DNA of 64,000 nucleotides from Acidimangrovimonas pyrenivorans. Lineage in GTDB: Bacteria > Pseudomonadota > Alphaproteobacteria > Rhodobacterales > Rhodobacteraceae. The translations under genes and the position numbers were made by a program. The stretch is taken from contig NZ_JBHRSK010000008.1 of the NCBI RefSeq assembly GCF_042643245.1, positions 1 to 64,000 on the forward strand, given 5' to 3'. Under the pieces are notes generated by a model. It was given only the letters and a program-made list of their open reading frames with translations, searched no databases and was not told where the DNA came from. This document shows, piece after piece, positions 1 to 7,943 of the stretch; position 1 is the stretch's first letter; every line of letters starts with the position of its first letter.

Positions 1-70
1 GCTCCGCTTCGCCATCCGTGAAGGCGGCCGCACGGTTGGCGCCGGCGTCGTCTCGAAAATCATCGAATAA
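1..70 (+). CDS. tuf: Elongation factor Tu, C-terminal end (partial)
   Basis: Only the last 22 codons are inside the window; they read LRFAIREGGRTVGAGVVSKI followed by IE and a TAA stop at 68-70. This is the nearly invariant C-terminus of EF-Tu domain 3, the GTPase that delivers aminoacyl-tRNA to the ribosome. The gene lies directly upstream of rpsJ, as is usual in the str-S10 region of proteobacteria, which supports the call although most of the gene is off the left edge. Confidence 0.93.
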   Translation, partial: LRFAIREGGRTVGAGVVSKIIE

Positions 71-78
71 TCGGAGGA

Positions 79-101
79 GGGCGGGGGACCGCCCCCCGCC
101 C
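79..101 (+). terminator. GC-rich hairpin between tuf and rpsJ
   Basis: A perfect 9-bp inverted repeat (GGGCGGGGG / CCCCCGCCC) with a 5-nt loop lies 9 nt after the tuf stop. There is no T-run after it, so it is more likely an attenuator, processing site or RNA-stability hairpin than a full intrinsic terminator. It falls in the rpsJ leader, where r-protein feedback on the S10 operon could act; that role is inference. Confidence 0.45.
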
Positions 102-125
102 CACCACCAGCCCGAGGGCAGATAC

Positions 126-434
126 ATGCAAGGTCAAACCATTCGCATCCGGCTCAAGGCCTTCGATTACCGCGTGCTGGACGCCAGCACGCAGGAAATC
201 GTGAACACGGCCAAGCGGACCGGCGCGCAGGTGCGCGGGCCGATCCCGCTGCCGAACAAAATCGAGAAGTTCACGGTTCTCCGTGGGCCTCACATCGACA
301 AGAAGTCGCGCGACCAGTGGGAAATCCGGACCCACAAGCGGCTTCTCGACATCGTCGAACCGACCCCGCAGACCGTGGACGCGCTGATGAAGCTCGACCT
401 CGCGGCCGGCGTGGACGTCGAGATCAAAGTGTAA
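126..434 (+). CDS. rpsJ: 30S ribosomal protein S10
   Basis: A 102-residue S10 starting MQGQTIRIRLKAFDYRVLD, the usual length and N-terminus for the family. S10 sits in the head of the small subunit and also serves as NusE in antitermination complexes. The ATG at 126 is chosen because the frame upstream of it is not S10-like and would run back into the hairpin and tuf. It is the first gene of the S10 cluster, followed after 15 nt by rplC. Confidence 0.97.
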   Translation: MQGQTIRIRLKAFDYRVLDASTQEIVNTAKRTGAQVRGPIPLPNKIEKFTVLRGPHIDKKSRDQWEIRTHKRLLDIVEPTPQTVDALMKLDLAAGVDVEIKV

Positions 435-449
435 GGGGGCATGAGAGAG

Positions 450-1178
450 ATGCGCTCTGGAGTTATCGCCAAGAAGCTGGGCATGACCCGGCTGTTCATG
501 GAGGACGGGAAGCAGATTCCCGTGACCGTCCTCCAGCTCGACAATCTGCAGGTCGTGGCGCAGCGCACGGCCGAGAAGGATGGCTACACCGCCGTTCAGC
601 TCGGCGCGGGTTCGGCCAAGGCCAAGCGGACCACCGCCGCCATGCGCGGCCACTTCGCCAAGGCGAACGTGGCGCCCAAGCGCAAGGTGACCGAGTTCCG
701 GGTCAGCCCCGAGAACCTGATCGAAGTGGGTGAAGAGATCACGGCCGACCACTACCTGGAAGGCCAGTATGTCGACATCGCCGGCACCTCGATCGGTAAG
801 GGCTTCGCCGGTGCCATGAAGCGGCACAACTTCGGCGGTCTGCGCGCCTCGCACGGCGTGTCGATCAGCCACCGCTCGCACGGCTCGACGGGTCAGTGTC
901 AGGACCCGGGCCGCGTGTTCAAGGGCAAGAAGATGGCCGGCCACATGGGCGCGGCGCGGGTGACCACGCAGAACCTGCAGGTCGTGCGCACCGATGCCGA
1001 TCGCGGCCTGATCATGGTCAAGGGCGCGGTTCCCGGCTCGAAAGGCGGCTGGGTCACGATCAAGGACGCGGTCAAAAAGCCCGCGCCCGAAGGTGTCGCG
1101 CTGCCGGCGGCCCTGCGCTCGGCCGCGGCCGCGGCGGATGCCGCTGCTGAAGCCCCCGCTGAAGGAGGCGAGGAATGA
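450..1178 (+). CDS. rplC: 50S ribosomal protein L3
   Basis: L3, 242 residues from the chosen ATG (MRSGVIAKKLGMTRLFMEDG), binds 23S rRNA near the peptidyl-transferase centre early in assembly. The motif around GSTGQCQDPGRVFKGKKMAG is the classic L3 signature. An in-frame ATG three codons upstream (441) is possible, but the family normally begins at MRSGVIAKK and a GAGAG purine run precedes 450. The C-terminus carries an Ala/Glu-rich tail. The stop overlaps the rplD start (ATGA), which implies translational coupling. Confidence 0.96.
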   Translation: MRSGVIAKKLGMTRLFMEDGKQIPVTVLQLDNLQVVAQRTAEKDGYTAVQLGAGSAKAKRTTAAMRGHFAKANVAPKRKVTEFRVSPENLIEVGEEITADHYLEGQYVDIAGTSIGKGFAGAMKRHNFGGLRASHGVSISHRSHGSTGQCQDPGRVFKGKKMAGHMGAARVTTQNLQVVRTDADRGLIMVKGAVPGSKGGWVTIKDAVKKPAPEGVALPAALRSAAAAADAAAEAPAEGGEE

Positions 1179-1795
1179 AACTTGATGTGATCAAGCTCGA
1201 CGCCAAGAAGGCGGGCACGATCGACCTGGCCGACGAGGTCTTCGGCCTCGAGCCGCGCGCCGACATCCTGCACCGCGTGGTGCGGTGGCAGCGGGCCCGG
1301 GCCCAGGCCGGCACCCACTCGGTGCTGGGCAAGTCGGACGTGTCCTACTCGACCAAGAAGATCTATCGCCAGAAAGGCACCGGCGGCGCCCGCCACGGTT
1401 CCAAGAAGGCGCCGACCTTCCGTCACGGCGGCACCTACAAGGGCCCGACCCCGCGCAGCCATGCCCACGACCTGCCCAAGAAGTTCCGGGCGCTGGGTCT
1501 GAAGCACGCGCTGTCGGCCAAGGCGGGCACCGGCAACCTGGTGATCCTGGACGAGGCCGCGATGGCCGACGCCAAGACCGGCACCCTGGCGAAAGCCGCC
1601 AAGGAGCTGGGCTGGAAGCGCGTCCTGGTGATCGATGGCGCCGAGGTCAACGAGAACTTCGCCCGCGCCGCGCGCAACATCGAGGGCATCGATGTGCTGC
1701 CGTCGATGGGGGCGAACGTCTATGACATCCTCAAGCGTGACACCCTGGTGCTCACGAAGGCGGGTGTCGAAGCGCTGGAGGCTCGTCTGAAATGA
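1175..1795 (+). CDS. rplD: 50S ribosomal protein L4
   Basis: L4 (206 residues) has the globular domain plus the extended loop that lines the peptide exit tunnel, seen here as the basic stretch around IYRQKGTGGARHGSKKAPTF. In E. coli L4 also represses the S10 operon; whether it does so here is unknown. It overlaps both neighbours by 4 nt (ATGA junctions with rplC and rplW), the typical tight packing of this operon. Confidence 0.97.
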   Translation: MKLDVIKLDAKKAGTIDLADEVFGLEPRADILHRVVRWQRARAQAGTHSVLGKSDVSYSTKKIYRQKGTGGARHGSKKAPTFRHGGTYKGPTPRSHAHDLPKKFRALGLKHALSAKAGTGNLVILDEAAMADAKTGTLAKAAKELGWKRVLVIDGAEVNENFARAARNIEGIDVLPSMGANVYDILKRDTLVLTKAGVEALEARLK

Positions 1796-2088
1796 GCACG
1801 AAACCCGAACACTACGACGTGATCCGCAAGCCGGTCATCACCGAGAAGGCGACCATGGCCTCGGAGGCCAATGCCGTCGTCTTCGAAGTGGCGATCGACG
1901 CCAACAAGCCCCAGATCAAGGAAGCGGTGGAAAACCTCTTCGGCGTCAAGGTGAAGGCGGTCAACACCACCGTCACCAAGGGCAAGCAAAAGCGGTTTCG
2001 CGGCCAGCTCGGCCGCCGCGCCGACGTCAAGAAGGCCTATGTCACGCTCGAAGAGGGCAACACCATCGACGTGACCACCGGCCTCTGA
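1792..2088 (+). CDS. rplW: 50S ribosomal protein L23
   Basis: L23 (98 residues; core VIRKPVITEKATMASE) sits at the exit-tunnel mouth and docks trigger factor and SRP. It overlaps rplD by 4 nt. Unusually for the S10 operon it is followed not by rplB but by an intrinsic terminator and an unrelated gene, so it ends a transcription unit running rpsJ-rplC-rplD-rplW. Confidence 0.97.
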   Translation: MSTKPEHYDVIRKPVITEKATMASEANAVVFEVAIDANKPQIKEAVENLFGVKVKAVNTTVTKGKQKRFRGQLGRRADVKKAYVTLEEGNTIDVTTGL

Positions 2089-2111
2089 TCCGGTTGGATT
2101 GAGACATCGGG

Positions 2112-2140
2112 AAGGCCCTCGCGCAAGCGGGGGCCTTTTC
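2112..2140 (+). terminator. Rho-independent terminator after rplW
   Basis: An 11-bp stem (AAGGCCCTCGC paired with GCGGGGGCCTT, one G-U pair) with a GCAA tetraloop is followed by TTTTCG. It lies 23 nt after the rplW stop and should end or strongly attenuate transcription before the inserted gene and rplB. Confidence 0.8.
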
Positions 2141-2221
2141 GTTTGGCCTGTGTCGCTCTGGCCGCTAAATTGGTGCGGTGGATGCCGAAGTGAAGAGTTT
2201 TCCGAGTGTTAAGGGGATCGG

Positions 2222-2800
2222 ATGGAGTTTGCCGCTTTTCTCAACCACCTGCGAACGGAATACGTGATACAGTTCGAAGGCACCTACGAGCAGCAGAAGA
2301 CACAATATGAAGAACTCCACCCCGAAATCGCGTTTGAGGTTTCGGGCACCGCTTTCAAGCATCTTTATGTCGTCGATTTCCTGGCAAAGAGAGCAGGCAA
2401 GACCGGCGCGATCGACGTCGTTCCGAACGAGAAGGCCTATGCCGGCGGTGTATCGTTCTCTTATGCGGGAATGAGCGTGGGTTTCGGTCGCGTGTCCTGG
2501 GACGCGATGGCCTTCGATCTGAAGCCGGTTCCGGCCCAGGTCGACGGTTTTGAGACGTGGTTCGACAAGTGGATGGATCTCGACGGGCAAGGCTATGTCG
2601 AAGGCACGCACTATTCCGAGATCATTCACAGCGCGACATTGACCAAAGGGCATGTGGAGGTCGATTTCGGAACTGCCCCAATCGGTGCGCTGACCAGCCT
2701 GCTGCGCCTTTTCTCTGAAGACGGCGTACGGGAGGTGGAGGTCTCTACTTCACGCACGCAATCCGTGCCAGGCTCGGTGATTAGGCGCGACGGCCTATAG
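2222..2800 (+). CDS. Hypothetical protein inserted between rplW and rplB
   Basis: A 192-residue protein I do not recognise. It starts at ATG 2222 with a GGGGATCG purine stretch just upstream. No signal peptide or membrane segment is visible; it looks soluble, aromatic-rich and acidic (for example YEQQKTQYEELHPEIAF and WFDKWMDLDGQGYVEG). Base composition is clearly less GC-rich than the ribosomal genes and synonymous positions are more mixed, consistent with later acquisition. It lies downstream of the rplW terminator and 173 nt before rplB on the same strand, so it may share transcription with rplB. Function unknown. Confidence 0.7.
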   Translation: MEFAAFLNHLRTEYVIQFEGTYEQQKTQYEELHPEIAFEVSGTAFKHLYVVDFLAKRAGKTGAIDVVPNEKAYAGGVSFSYAGMSVGFGRVSWDAMAFDLKPVPAQVDGFETWFDKWMDLDGQGYVEGTHYSEIIHSATLTKGHVEVDFGTAPIGALTSLLRLFSEDGVREVEVSTSRTQSVPGSVIRRDGL

Positions 2801-2931
2801 ACACCCCCGGCCAACCCTGCTACATCGCGCCAGTCCAATGGCCTCGGATTCGTTCCGGGGCCTGTGACTTTTGTATCTGGGCACCTGCGGGGGCCTGTAC
2901 CACTGGCCACCTTCGGGGGGCTGAACACATA

Positions 2932-2948
2932 GGCGGGGCCTTCCCGCC
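2932..2948 (+). promoter_or_regulatory. Small hairpin in the rplB leader
   Basis: GGCGGG and CCCGCC form a 6-bp stem with a 5-nt loop, 25 nt before the rplB start. The 173-nt stretch 2801-2973 must carry whatever promoter drives rplB after the rplW terminator, but no convincing -35/-10 pair could be assigned. A leader role for the hairpin is only a suggestion. Confidence 0.3.
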
Positions 2949-2973
2949 GTTAGCTAGACGGAAGACAGAAAGC

Positions 2974-3810
2974 ATGGCACTCAAGTCGTATAAACCGACG
3001 ACGCCTGGCCAGCGTGGGCTGGTTCTGATCGACCGTTCGGAGCTTTGGAAAGGGCGTCCGGTCAAATCCCTCACCGAGGGTCTGACCAAGTCGGGCGGCC
3101 GGAACAACACCGGACGGGTTACGATGCGCCGCAAGGGCGGCGGGGCGAAGCGTCTTTACCGCGTCGTCGACTTCAAGCGGAAGAAGCTTGACGTCCCGGC
3201 CACGGTGGAACGGATCGAATACGACCCGAACCGGACCGCCTTCATCGCTCTGGTGCGCTACACCGATGGCGAGCAGGCCTACATCCTCGCGCCGCAGCGC
3301 CTCGGCGTTGGCGACCAGGTGATCGCGGGCGCCAAGACCGACGTCAAGCCGGGCAACGCGATGCCGTTTTCGGGCATGCCGATCGGCACCATCGTCCACA
3401 ATGTCGAGCTGAAGCCCGGCAAGGGCGGCCAGCTGGCCCGTTCGGCCGGCACCTACGCCCAGTTCGTCGGCCGCGATGGCGGCTACGCCCAGATCCGCCT
3501 GTCCTCGGGCGAGCTGCGCATGGTGCGCCAGGAATGCATGGCGACCATCGGTGCCGTGTCGAACCCCGACCACTCGAACCAGAACTTCGGCAAGGCCGGT
3601 CGCAACCGCCACAAGGGCATCCGCCCCTCTGTCCGCGGTGTCGCGATGAACCCGATCGATCACCCGCATGGTGGTGGTGAGGGCCGGACCTCGGGCGGCC
3701 GTACGCCGGTCACGCCGTGGGGTAAGGACACCAAGGGCCGCAAGACCCGCAAGAACAAGACGACGGACAAGTACATCGTCCGCTCGCGCAACGCACGGAA
3801 GGGTCGCTAA
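2974..3810 (+). CDS. rplB: 50S ribosomal protein L2
   Basis: L2 (278 residues, MALKSYKPTTPGQRGLVLID) is a primary 23S rRNA-binding protein needed for subunit joining and peptidyl-transferase activity. The conserved motif GVAMNPIDHPHGGGEG with the key histidine is present near the C-terminus. It starts a new tight run (rpsS follows after 3 nt) after the inserted gene. Confidence 0.98.
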   Translation: MALKSYKPTTPGQRGLVLIDRSELWKGRPVKSLTEGLTKSGGRNNTGRVTMRRKGGGAKRLYRVVDFKRKKLDVPATVERIEYDPNRTAFIALVRYTDGEQAYILAPQRLGVGDQVIAGAKTDVKPGNAMPFSGMPIGTIVHNVELKPGKGGQLARSAGTYAQFVGRDGGYAQIRLSSGELRMVRQECMATIGAVSNPDHSNQNFGKAGRNRHKGIRPSVRGVAMNPIDHPHGGGEGRTSGGRTPVTPWGKDTKGRKTRKNKTTDKYIVRSRNARKGR

Positions 3811-3813
3811 CAT

Positions 3814-4092
3814 ATGGCACGCTCTGTTTGGAAAGGCCCCTTCGTCGACGCTTACGTGCTGAAGAAAGCCGAGAAAGCGCGCGAATCCGGGCGTAACGAA
3901 GTCATCAAGATCTGGTCGCGCCGCTCGACGATCCTGCCCCAGTTCGTGGGCCTGACGTTCGGCGTCTACAACGGCCACAAGCACATCCCGGTGCTGGTGT
4001 CGGAAGAGATGATCGGCCAGAAATTCGGTGAATACTCGCCGACGCGGACCTATTACGGTCACGCGGCCGACAAGAAAGCCAAGAGGAAGTAA
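3814..4092 (+). CDS. rpsS: 30S ribosomal protein S19
   Basis: S19, 92 residues, begins MARSVWKGPFVDAYVLKKAE and includes the RRSTILPQFVG core that contacts S13 and 16S rRNA in the 30S head. Length matches the family. It is separated from rplB by 3 nt and from rplV by 5 nt, so it is co-transcribed with them. Confidence 0.98.
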   Translation: MARSVWKGPFVDAYVLKKAEKARESGRNEVIKIWSRRSTILPQFVGLTFGVYNGHKHIPVLVSEEMIGQKFGEYSPTRTYYGHAADKKAKRK

Positions 4093-4097
4093 GCGTC

Positions 4098-4478
4098 ATG
4101 GGTAAGGAAAAGAATCCGCGCCGCGTGGCCGAGAACGAGGCGATGGCGAAGACCCGCATGTTGCGGACCTCGCCTCAGAAGCTGAACCTCGTGGCTGCTA
4201 TGATCCGCGGCAAGAAGGTCGACAAGGCTCTGGCCGACCTCACCTTCTCGAAGAAGCGCATTTCGGATGACGTCCGCAAGTGCCTGCAATCGGCGATCGC
4301 CAACGCCGAGAACAACCACGGGCTCGACGTTGACGAGCTGGTGGTGGCCGAGGCCTATGTTGGCAAGAACCTGATCATGAAGCGCGGCCGTCCGCGGGCG
4401 CGTGGCCGGTTCGGCAAGATCATCAAGCCGTTTTCCGAGCTGACCATCAAGGTTCGCCAAGTCGAGGAGCAAGCGTAA
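4098..4478 (+). CDS. rplV: 50S ribosomal protein L22
   Basis: L22, 126 residues. The long beta-hairpin that lines the exit tunnel corresponds to the segment around LIMKRGRPRARGRFGKI, the region where macrolide-resistance changes occur in other bacteria; no oddity is seen here. An N-terminal extension (MGKEKNPRRVAENEAMAKTR) precedes the usual start region and is common in Rhodobacterales. Its stop shares one base with the rpsC start. Confidence 0.97.
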   Translation: MGKEKNPRRVAENEAMAKTRMLRTSPQKLNLVAAMIRGKKVDKALADLTFSKKRISDDVRKCLQSAIANAENNHGLDVDELVVAEAYVGKNLIMKRGRPRARGRFGKIIKPFSELTIKVRQVEEQA

Positions 4479-5182
4479 TGGGTCACAAGGTCAATCCGAT
4501 CGGCATGCGCCTGCAGGTGAACCGCACCTGGGACAGCCGCTGGTATGCCGACAAGAACGAGTATGGCGACCTGCTTCTCGAAGACCTGAAGATGCGCGAG
4601 TTCATCTTCAAGGAGGTCAAGCAGGCCGGCATCAGCCGCGTCGTGATCGAGCGTCCGCACAAGAAGTGCCGGGTGACGATCCACACCGCGCGTCCGGGCG
4701 TGATCATCGGCAAGAAAGGCGCCGATATCGAAACCCTGCGCAAGAAGCTGGCGCAGTTCACCGACAGCGAGCTGCACCTCAACATCGTCGAGGTCCGCAA
4801 GCCCGAGCTCGACGCCCAGTTGGTGGCTGACTCGATCGCCCAGCAGCTCGAGCGCCGGGTGTCGTTCCGCCGCGCCATGAAGCGTTCGGTGCAGAACGCG
4901 ATGCGCATGGGCGCCCAGGGTATCCGGGTGAACGTGGCCGGCCGTCTCGGCGGTGCCGAGATCGCGCGGACCGAATGGTATCGCGAGGGTCGGGTGCCGC
5001 TGCACACGCTGCGCGCCGATATCGACTATGCCCACGCCGAAGGGGAAACCCCCTACGGGATCATCGGGATCAAGGTCTGGATCTTCAAAGGCGAGATCAT
5101 GGAGCACGACCCGCAGGCCCGCGACCGGCGTAACCAGGAGCTCCAGGAAAGTGGCGGCGCCTCGCGTCCGCCGCGGCGCTGA
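4478..5182 (+). CDS. rpsC: 30S ribosomal protein S3
   Basis: S3, 234 residues, with an N-terminal KH domain (RPGVIIGKKGADIETL carries the G-x-x-G loop) and a C-terminal domain that forms the mRNA entry channel with S4 and S5. It begins MGHKVNPIGMRLQVNRTWDS, a standard S3 start, and directly abuts rplV. Confidence 0.98.
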   Translation: MGHKVNPIGMRLQVNRTWDSRWYADKNEYGDLLLEDLKMREFIFKEVKQAGISRVVIERPHKKCRVTIHTARPGVIIGKKGADIETLRKKLAQFTDSELHLNIVEVRKPELDAQLVADSIAQQLERRVSFRRAMKRSVQNAMRMGAQGIRVNVAGRLGGAEIARTEWYREGRVPLHTLRADIDYAHAEGETPYGIIGIKVWIFKGEIMEHDPQARDRRNQELQESGGASRPPRR

Positions 5183-5204
5183 GCCGGCCTGAAGGAGACA
5201 CACG

Positions 5205-5618
5205 ATGCTGCAACCGAAACGCACGAAGTTCCGCAAGCTGCACAAAGGCCGGATCCACGGGGAAGCGAAGGGCGGGTTCAACCTGAACTTCGGTACCTAC
5301 GGCCTGAAGGCGGTCGAGCCGGAGCGGATCACCGCCCGTCAGATCGAAGCCGCGCGCCGCGCTCTGACCCGTCACATGAAGCGTCAGGGCCGGGTCTGGA
5401 TCCGGATCTTCCCGGACACTCCGGTGACCTCGAAGCCCACCGAAGTCCGGATGGGTAAGGGTAAGGGCTCGGTCGACTTCTGGGCCGCCAAGGTCAAGCC
5501 CGGCCGCGTCATGTTCGAGATCGACGGCGTGTCCGAAGGTATCGCCCGCGAGGCTCTGCGCCTGGCCGCGATGAAGCTGCCGATCAAGACCCGCGTGGTC
5601 GTCCGCGAGGACTGGTAA
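5205..5618 (+). CDS. rplP: 50S ribosomal protein L16
   Basis: L16, 137 residues, starts MLQPKRTKFRKLHKGRIHG and ends in VREDW as is typical. It helps position A-site tRNA on the large subunit. A GAAGGAG Shine-Dalgarno lies before the ATG. In most bacteria rpmC follows immediately; here a strong hairpin terminator and a 235-nt gap intervene. Confidence 0.98.
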   Translation: MLQPKRTKFRKLHKGRIHGEAKGGFNLNFGTYGLKAVEPERITARQIEAARRALTRHMKRQGRVWIRIFPDTPVTSKPTEVRMGKGKGSVDFWAAKVKPGRVMFEIDGVSEGIAREALRLAAMKLPIKTRVVVREDW

Positions 5619-5651
5619 GGTCAGGGGGCAACCCCGAGCCGACGAGATCGA

Positions 5652-5691
5652 GGCCCCCGCGGGACCATCCCGCGGGGGCCTTGCCGTTTTT
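5652..5691 (+). terminator. Strong hairpin terminator after rplP
   Basis: A perfect 12-bp stem (GGCCCCCGCGGG / CCCGCGGGGGCC) with an ACCAT loop is followed by TTGCCGTTTTT. It splits the S10 and spc portions of the cluster into separate transcripts and precedes a candidate promoter about 60 nt downstream. Confidence 0.75.
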
Positions 5692-5746
5692 CGGGGCCCT
5701 CCGGCCGGAGAACCCCGGCAAAAAAAGGAAGATTCCCGCGCAGGGG

Positions 5747-5775
5747 TTGCCAAGCGGGGCCGCCGCATGTATGTG
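5747..5775 (+). promoter_or_regulatory. Candidate promoter for rpmC and the spc genes
   Basis: TTGCCA, a 17-bp spacer, then TATGTG. The spacing is ideal and the -10 lacks the final T, like the other candidates in this window. It lies between the rplP terminator and rpmC, where a new start site is needed. The leader of about 70 nt contains a second copy of a GGGGCCCTCCGG motif (see findings). Confidence 0.5.
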
Positions 5776-5853
5776 GCAGCCTTCACGACGACCTCCACCG
5801 GAATCAGGGTGACCGTTTTGGGGCCCTCCGGTGATGTTGAAAGGATAAAGGCG

Positions 5854-6057
5854 ATGAACGCCCAGGAACTGAACACCAAGACGCCCGACCAGCTGCGCGA
5901 TCAGCTGGTGGCGCTGAAGAAAGAAGCCTTCAACCTGCGTTTCCAGCAGGCCACGGGTCAGCTCGAGAACACCGCCCGCATGCGCCAGGTCCGCCGCGAC
6001 GTGGCCCGCGTGAAGACCGTTCTCAACCAAAAAGCCGCTGAAGCGGCGGCGAACTAA
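5854..6057 (+). CDS. rpmC: 50S ribosomal protein L29
   Basis: L29, 67 residues from ATG 5854 (MNAQELNTKTPDQLRDQLVA), a two-helix protein near the tunnel exit. The frame is open upstream, but homologues begin at this Met and an AAAGGATAAAGG purine tract precedes it. It leads the spc-type run rpmC-rpsQ-rplN-rplX-rplE. Confidence 0.96.
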   Translation: MNAQELNTKTPDQLRDQLVALKKEAFNLRFQQATGQLENTARMRQVRRDVARVKTVLNQKAAEAAAN

Positions 6058-6069
6058 GGAGCCCGTGAC

Positions 6070-6309
6070 ATGCCCAAACGTATCCTGCAAGGCACCGTGA
6101 CGAGCGACAAGAACGACCAGACGATCACCGTCTCGGTCGAGCGCCGCTTCAAGCATCCGCTGCTGCACAAGACCGTGCGGAAGTCGAAGAAGTACCGCGC
6201 CCATGACGCGGAGAACCAGTTCAAGGTCGGGGATACCGTGCGTATCATGGAATGCGCCCCGGTCTCGAAGAGCAAACGCTGGACGGTGGTGACCGACGCC
6301 TCGGCCTGA
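6070..6309 (+). CDS. rpsQ: 30S ribosomal protein S17
   Basis: S17, 79 residues, starting MPKRILQGTVTSDKNDQTIT and containing VERRFKHPLLHKTVRKSKKY. It is an OB-fold primary binder of 16S rRNA. It lies 12 nt after rpmC, preceded by an AAGGAG site, and 65 nt before rplN. Confidence 0.98.
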   Translation: MPKRILQGTVTSDKNDQTITVSVERRFKHPLLHKTVRKSKKYRAHDAENQFKVGDTVRIMECAPVSKSKRWTVVTDASA

Positions 6310-6374
6310 GGCGCACCCCCATTCAGTTGTGAACGAAACCCTGGGACAGGTTCCCAAAGGTCGGGAGAAACCCC

Positions 6375-6743
6375 ATGATCCAGATGCAGACCAATCTGGA
6401 TGTCGCTGACAACTCCGGCGCCCGCCGGGTTCAGTGCATCAAGGTCCTTGGTGGTTCGCATCGCCGCTACGCCTCCGTGGGCGACATCATCGTGGTGTCG
6501 GTCAAGGAAGCGATTCCGCGCGGCCGTGTGAAGAAAGGCGACGTGCGCAAGGCCGTGGTCGTCCGCACCGCCAAGGAAGTTCGCCGTGAAGACGGCACCT
6601 CGATCCGCTTCGACCGCAACGCCGCCGTCATCCTGAACAACCAGGGCGAACCGGTCGGCACCCGTATCTTCGGGCCGGTCGTGCGCGAGCTGCGCGCCAA
6701 GAACTTCATGAAAATCATTTCGCTGGCGCCGGAGGTGCTCTGA
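6375..6743 (+). CDS. rplN: 50S ribosomal protein L14
   Basis: L14, 122 residues, starting MIQMQTNLDVADNSGARRVQ, the canonical N-terminus. It forms part of an intersubunit bridge and contacts L19. The 65-nt gap upstream holds no clear promoter. Its last base is shared with the rplX start codon. Confidence 0.98.
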   Translation: MIQMQTNLDVADNSGARRVQCIKVLGGSHRRYASVGDIIVVSVKEAIPRGRVKKGDVRKAVVVRTAKEVRREDGTSIRFDRNAAVILNNQGEPVGTRIFGPVVRELRAKNFMKIISLAPEVL

Positions 6744-7048
6744 TGGCTGCGAAACTGAAAAAAGGCGACAAGGTCGTCGTCCTTGCCGGTAAGGACAAGG
6801 GCAAGCAGGGCGAGATCGTCTCGGTCTTCCCGAAAGAGAACAAGGCCGTGGTCGAAGGCGTGAACATCGCCATCCGCCACACCCGTCAGAGCCAGAGCAG
6901 CCAGGGCGGCCGCATCCCGAAAGCGATGCCGATCGATCTCAGCAACCTGGCGATCCTGGACAAGAACGGCAAGGCCACCCGCGTCGGCTTCCGCGAGGAA
7001 GACGGCAAGAAGGTGCGCTACGCCAAGACCACCGGGGAGGCGATCTGA
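6743..7048 (+). CDS. rplX: 50S ribosomal protein L24
   Basis: L24, 101 residues, with the KOW motif KKGDKVVVLAGKDKGKQGEI close to the N-terminus. It is an assembly initiator that binds the 5' end of 23S rRNA. It overlaps rplN and rplE by one base at each end, so translation is probably coupled. Confidence 0.98.
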   Translation: MAAKLKKGDKVVVLAGKDKGKQGEIVSVFPKENKAVVEGVNIAIRHTRQSQSSQGGRIPKAMPIDLSNLAILDKNGKATRVGFREEDGKKVRYAKTTGEAI

Positions 7049-7608
7049 TGCTTGACGCTGCGACCTACACCCCGCGTCTGAAGACGCTCTACGCCGACAC
7101 CATCCGTGCCGCTCTGAAGGAAGAGTTTTCCTACAAGAACGACATGATGATCCCGAAGCTCGACAAGATCGTGCTGAACATGGGCGTCGGCGAGGCCGTC
7201 AAGGACACCAAGAAGGTGAAGCAGGCGGCCGAGGAGCTGTCGCTGATCGCCGGCCAGAAGGCGGTCGTCACCAAGGCGAAGAAGTCGATCGCCGGCTTCC
7301 GCGTCCGCGAAGACATGCCGCTGGGCACCAAGGTGACCCTGCGCGGCGACCGGATGTACGAATTCCTCGATCGCCTGATCACCATCGCGCTGCCCCGCGT
7401 CCGCGACTTCCGCGGCGTGAAAGGCACTTCGTTCGATGGCCGCGGCAACTATGCGATGGGCCTGAAAGAGCACATCGTGTTCCCGGAAATCGAGTTCGAC
7501 AAGGTCGATGAAGTCCTGGGCATGGACATCATCATCTGCACCACCGCGAATACCGACGCGGAAGCGAAGGCGCTGTTGAAGCATTTCAACATGCCGTTCA
7601 ACAGCTGA
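7048..7608 (+). CDS. rplE: 50S ribosomal protein L5
   Basis: L5, 186 residues, binds 5S rRNA in the central protuberance and contacts P-site tRNA. The conserved region KIVLNMGVGEAVKDTKKVKQ and the C-terminal DIIICTTANTDAEAKALL are as expected. It overlaps rplX by one base and is followed after 19 nt by rpsN. Confidence 0.98.
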   Translation: MLDAATYTPRLKTLYADTIRAALKEEFSYKNDMMIPKLDKIVLNMGVGEAVKDTKKVKQAAEELSLIAGQKAVVTKAKKSIAGFRVREDMPLGTKVTLRGDRMYEFLDRLITIALPRVRDFRGVKGTSFDGRGNYAMGLKEHIVFPEIEFDKVDEVLGMDIIICTTANTDAEAKALLKHFNMPFNS

Positions 7609-7627
7609 GCGCGGGAGGAAGATAGAT

Positions 7628-7933
7628 ATGGCTAAGAAATCCATGGTCGAACGCGAACTGAAGCGCCAGCGCCTGGTCAAGCAATACGCTGCCAAGCGCG
7701 CCGCGCTGAAGGAAATCGCGAACAATCAGGACCTGCCGATGGAAGAGCGCTTCAAGGCGCGTCTGAAACTGGCGGAACTGCCCCGCAACTCGTCGCCCAC
7801 CCGGCTGCACAACCGCTGCCAGCTGACGGGCCGTCCGCATGCGTATTACCGCAAGCTGAAACTCTCGCGGATCATGCTGCGCGACCTGGCCTCGTTCGGC
7901 CAGATCCCGGGCATGGTGAAGTCGAGCTGGTAA
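7628..7933 (+). CDS. rpsN: 30S ribosomal protein S14 (long, zinc-free form)
   Basis: S14, 101 residues (MAKKSMVERELKRQRLVKQY), in the C-minus long form without the CxxC zinc ribbon; the region NSSPTRLHNRCQLTGRPHAY has one cysteine only. This is the form usual in alphaproteobacteria. It binds the 30S head next to S3 and S10. Confidence 0.98.
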   Translation: MAKKSMVERELKRQRLVKQYAAKRAALKEIANNQDLPMEERFKARLKLAELPRNSSPTRLHNRCQLTGRPHAYYRKLKLSRIMLRDLASFGQIPGMVKSSW

Positions 7934-7943
7934 GGAGAGCACG

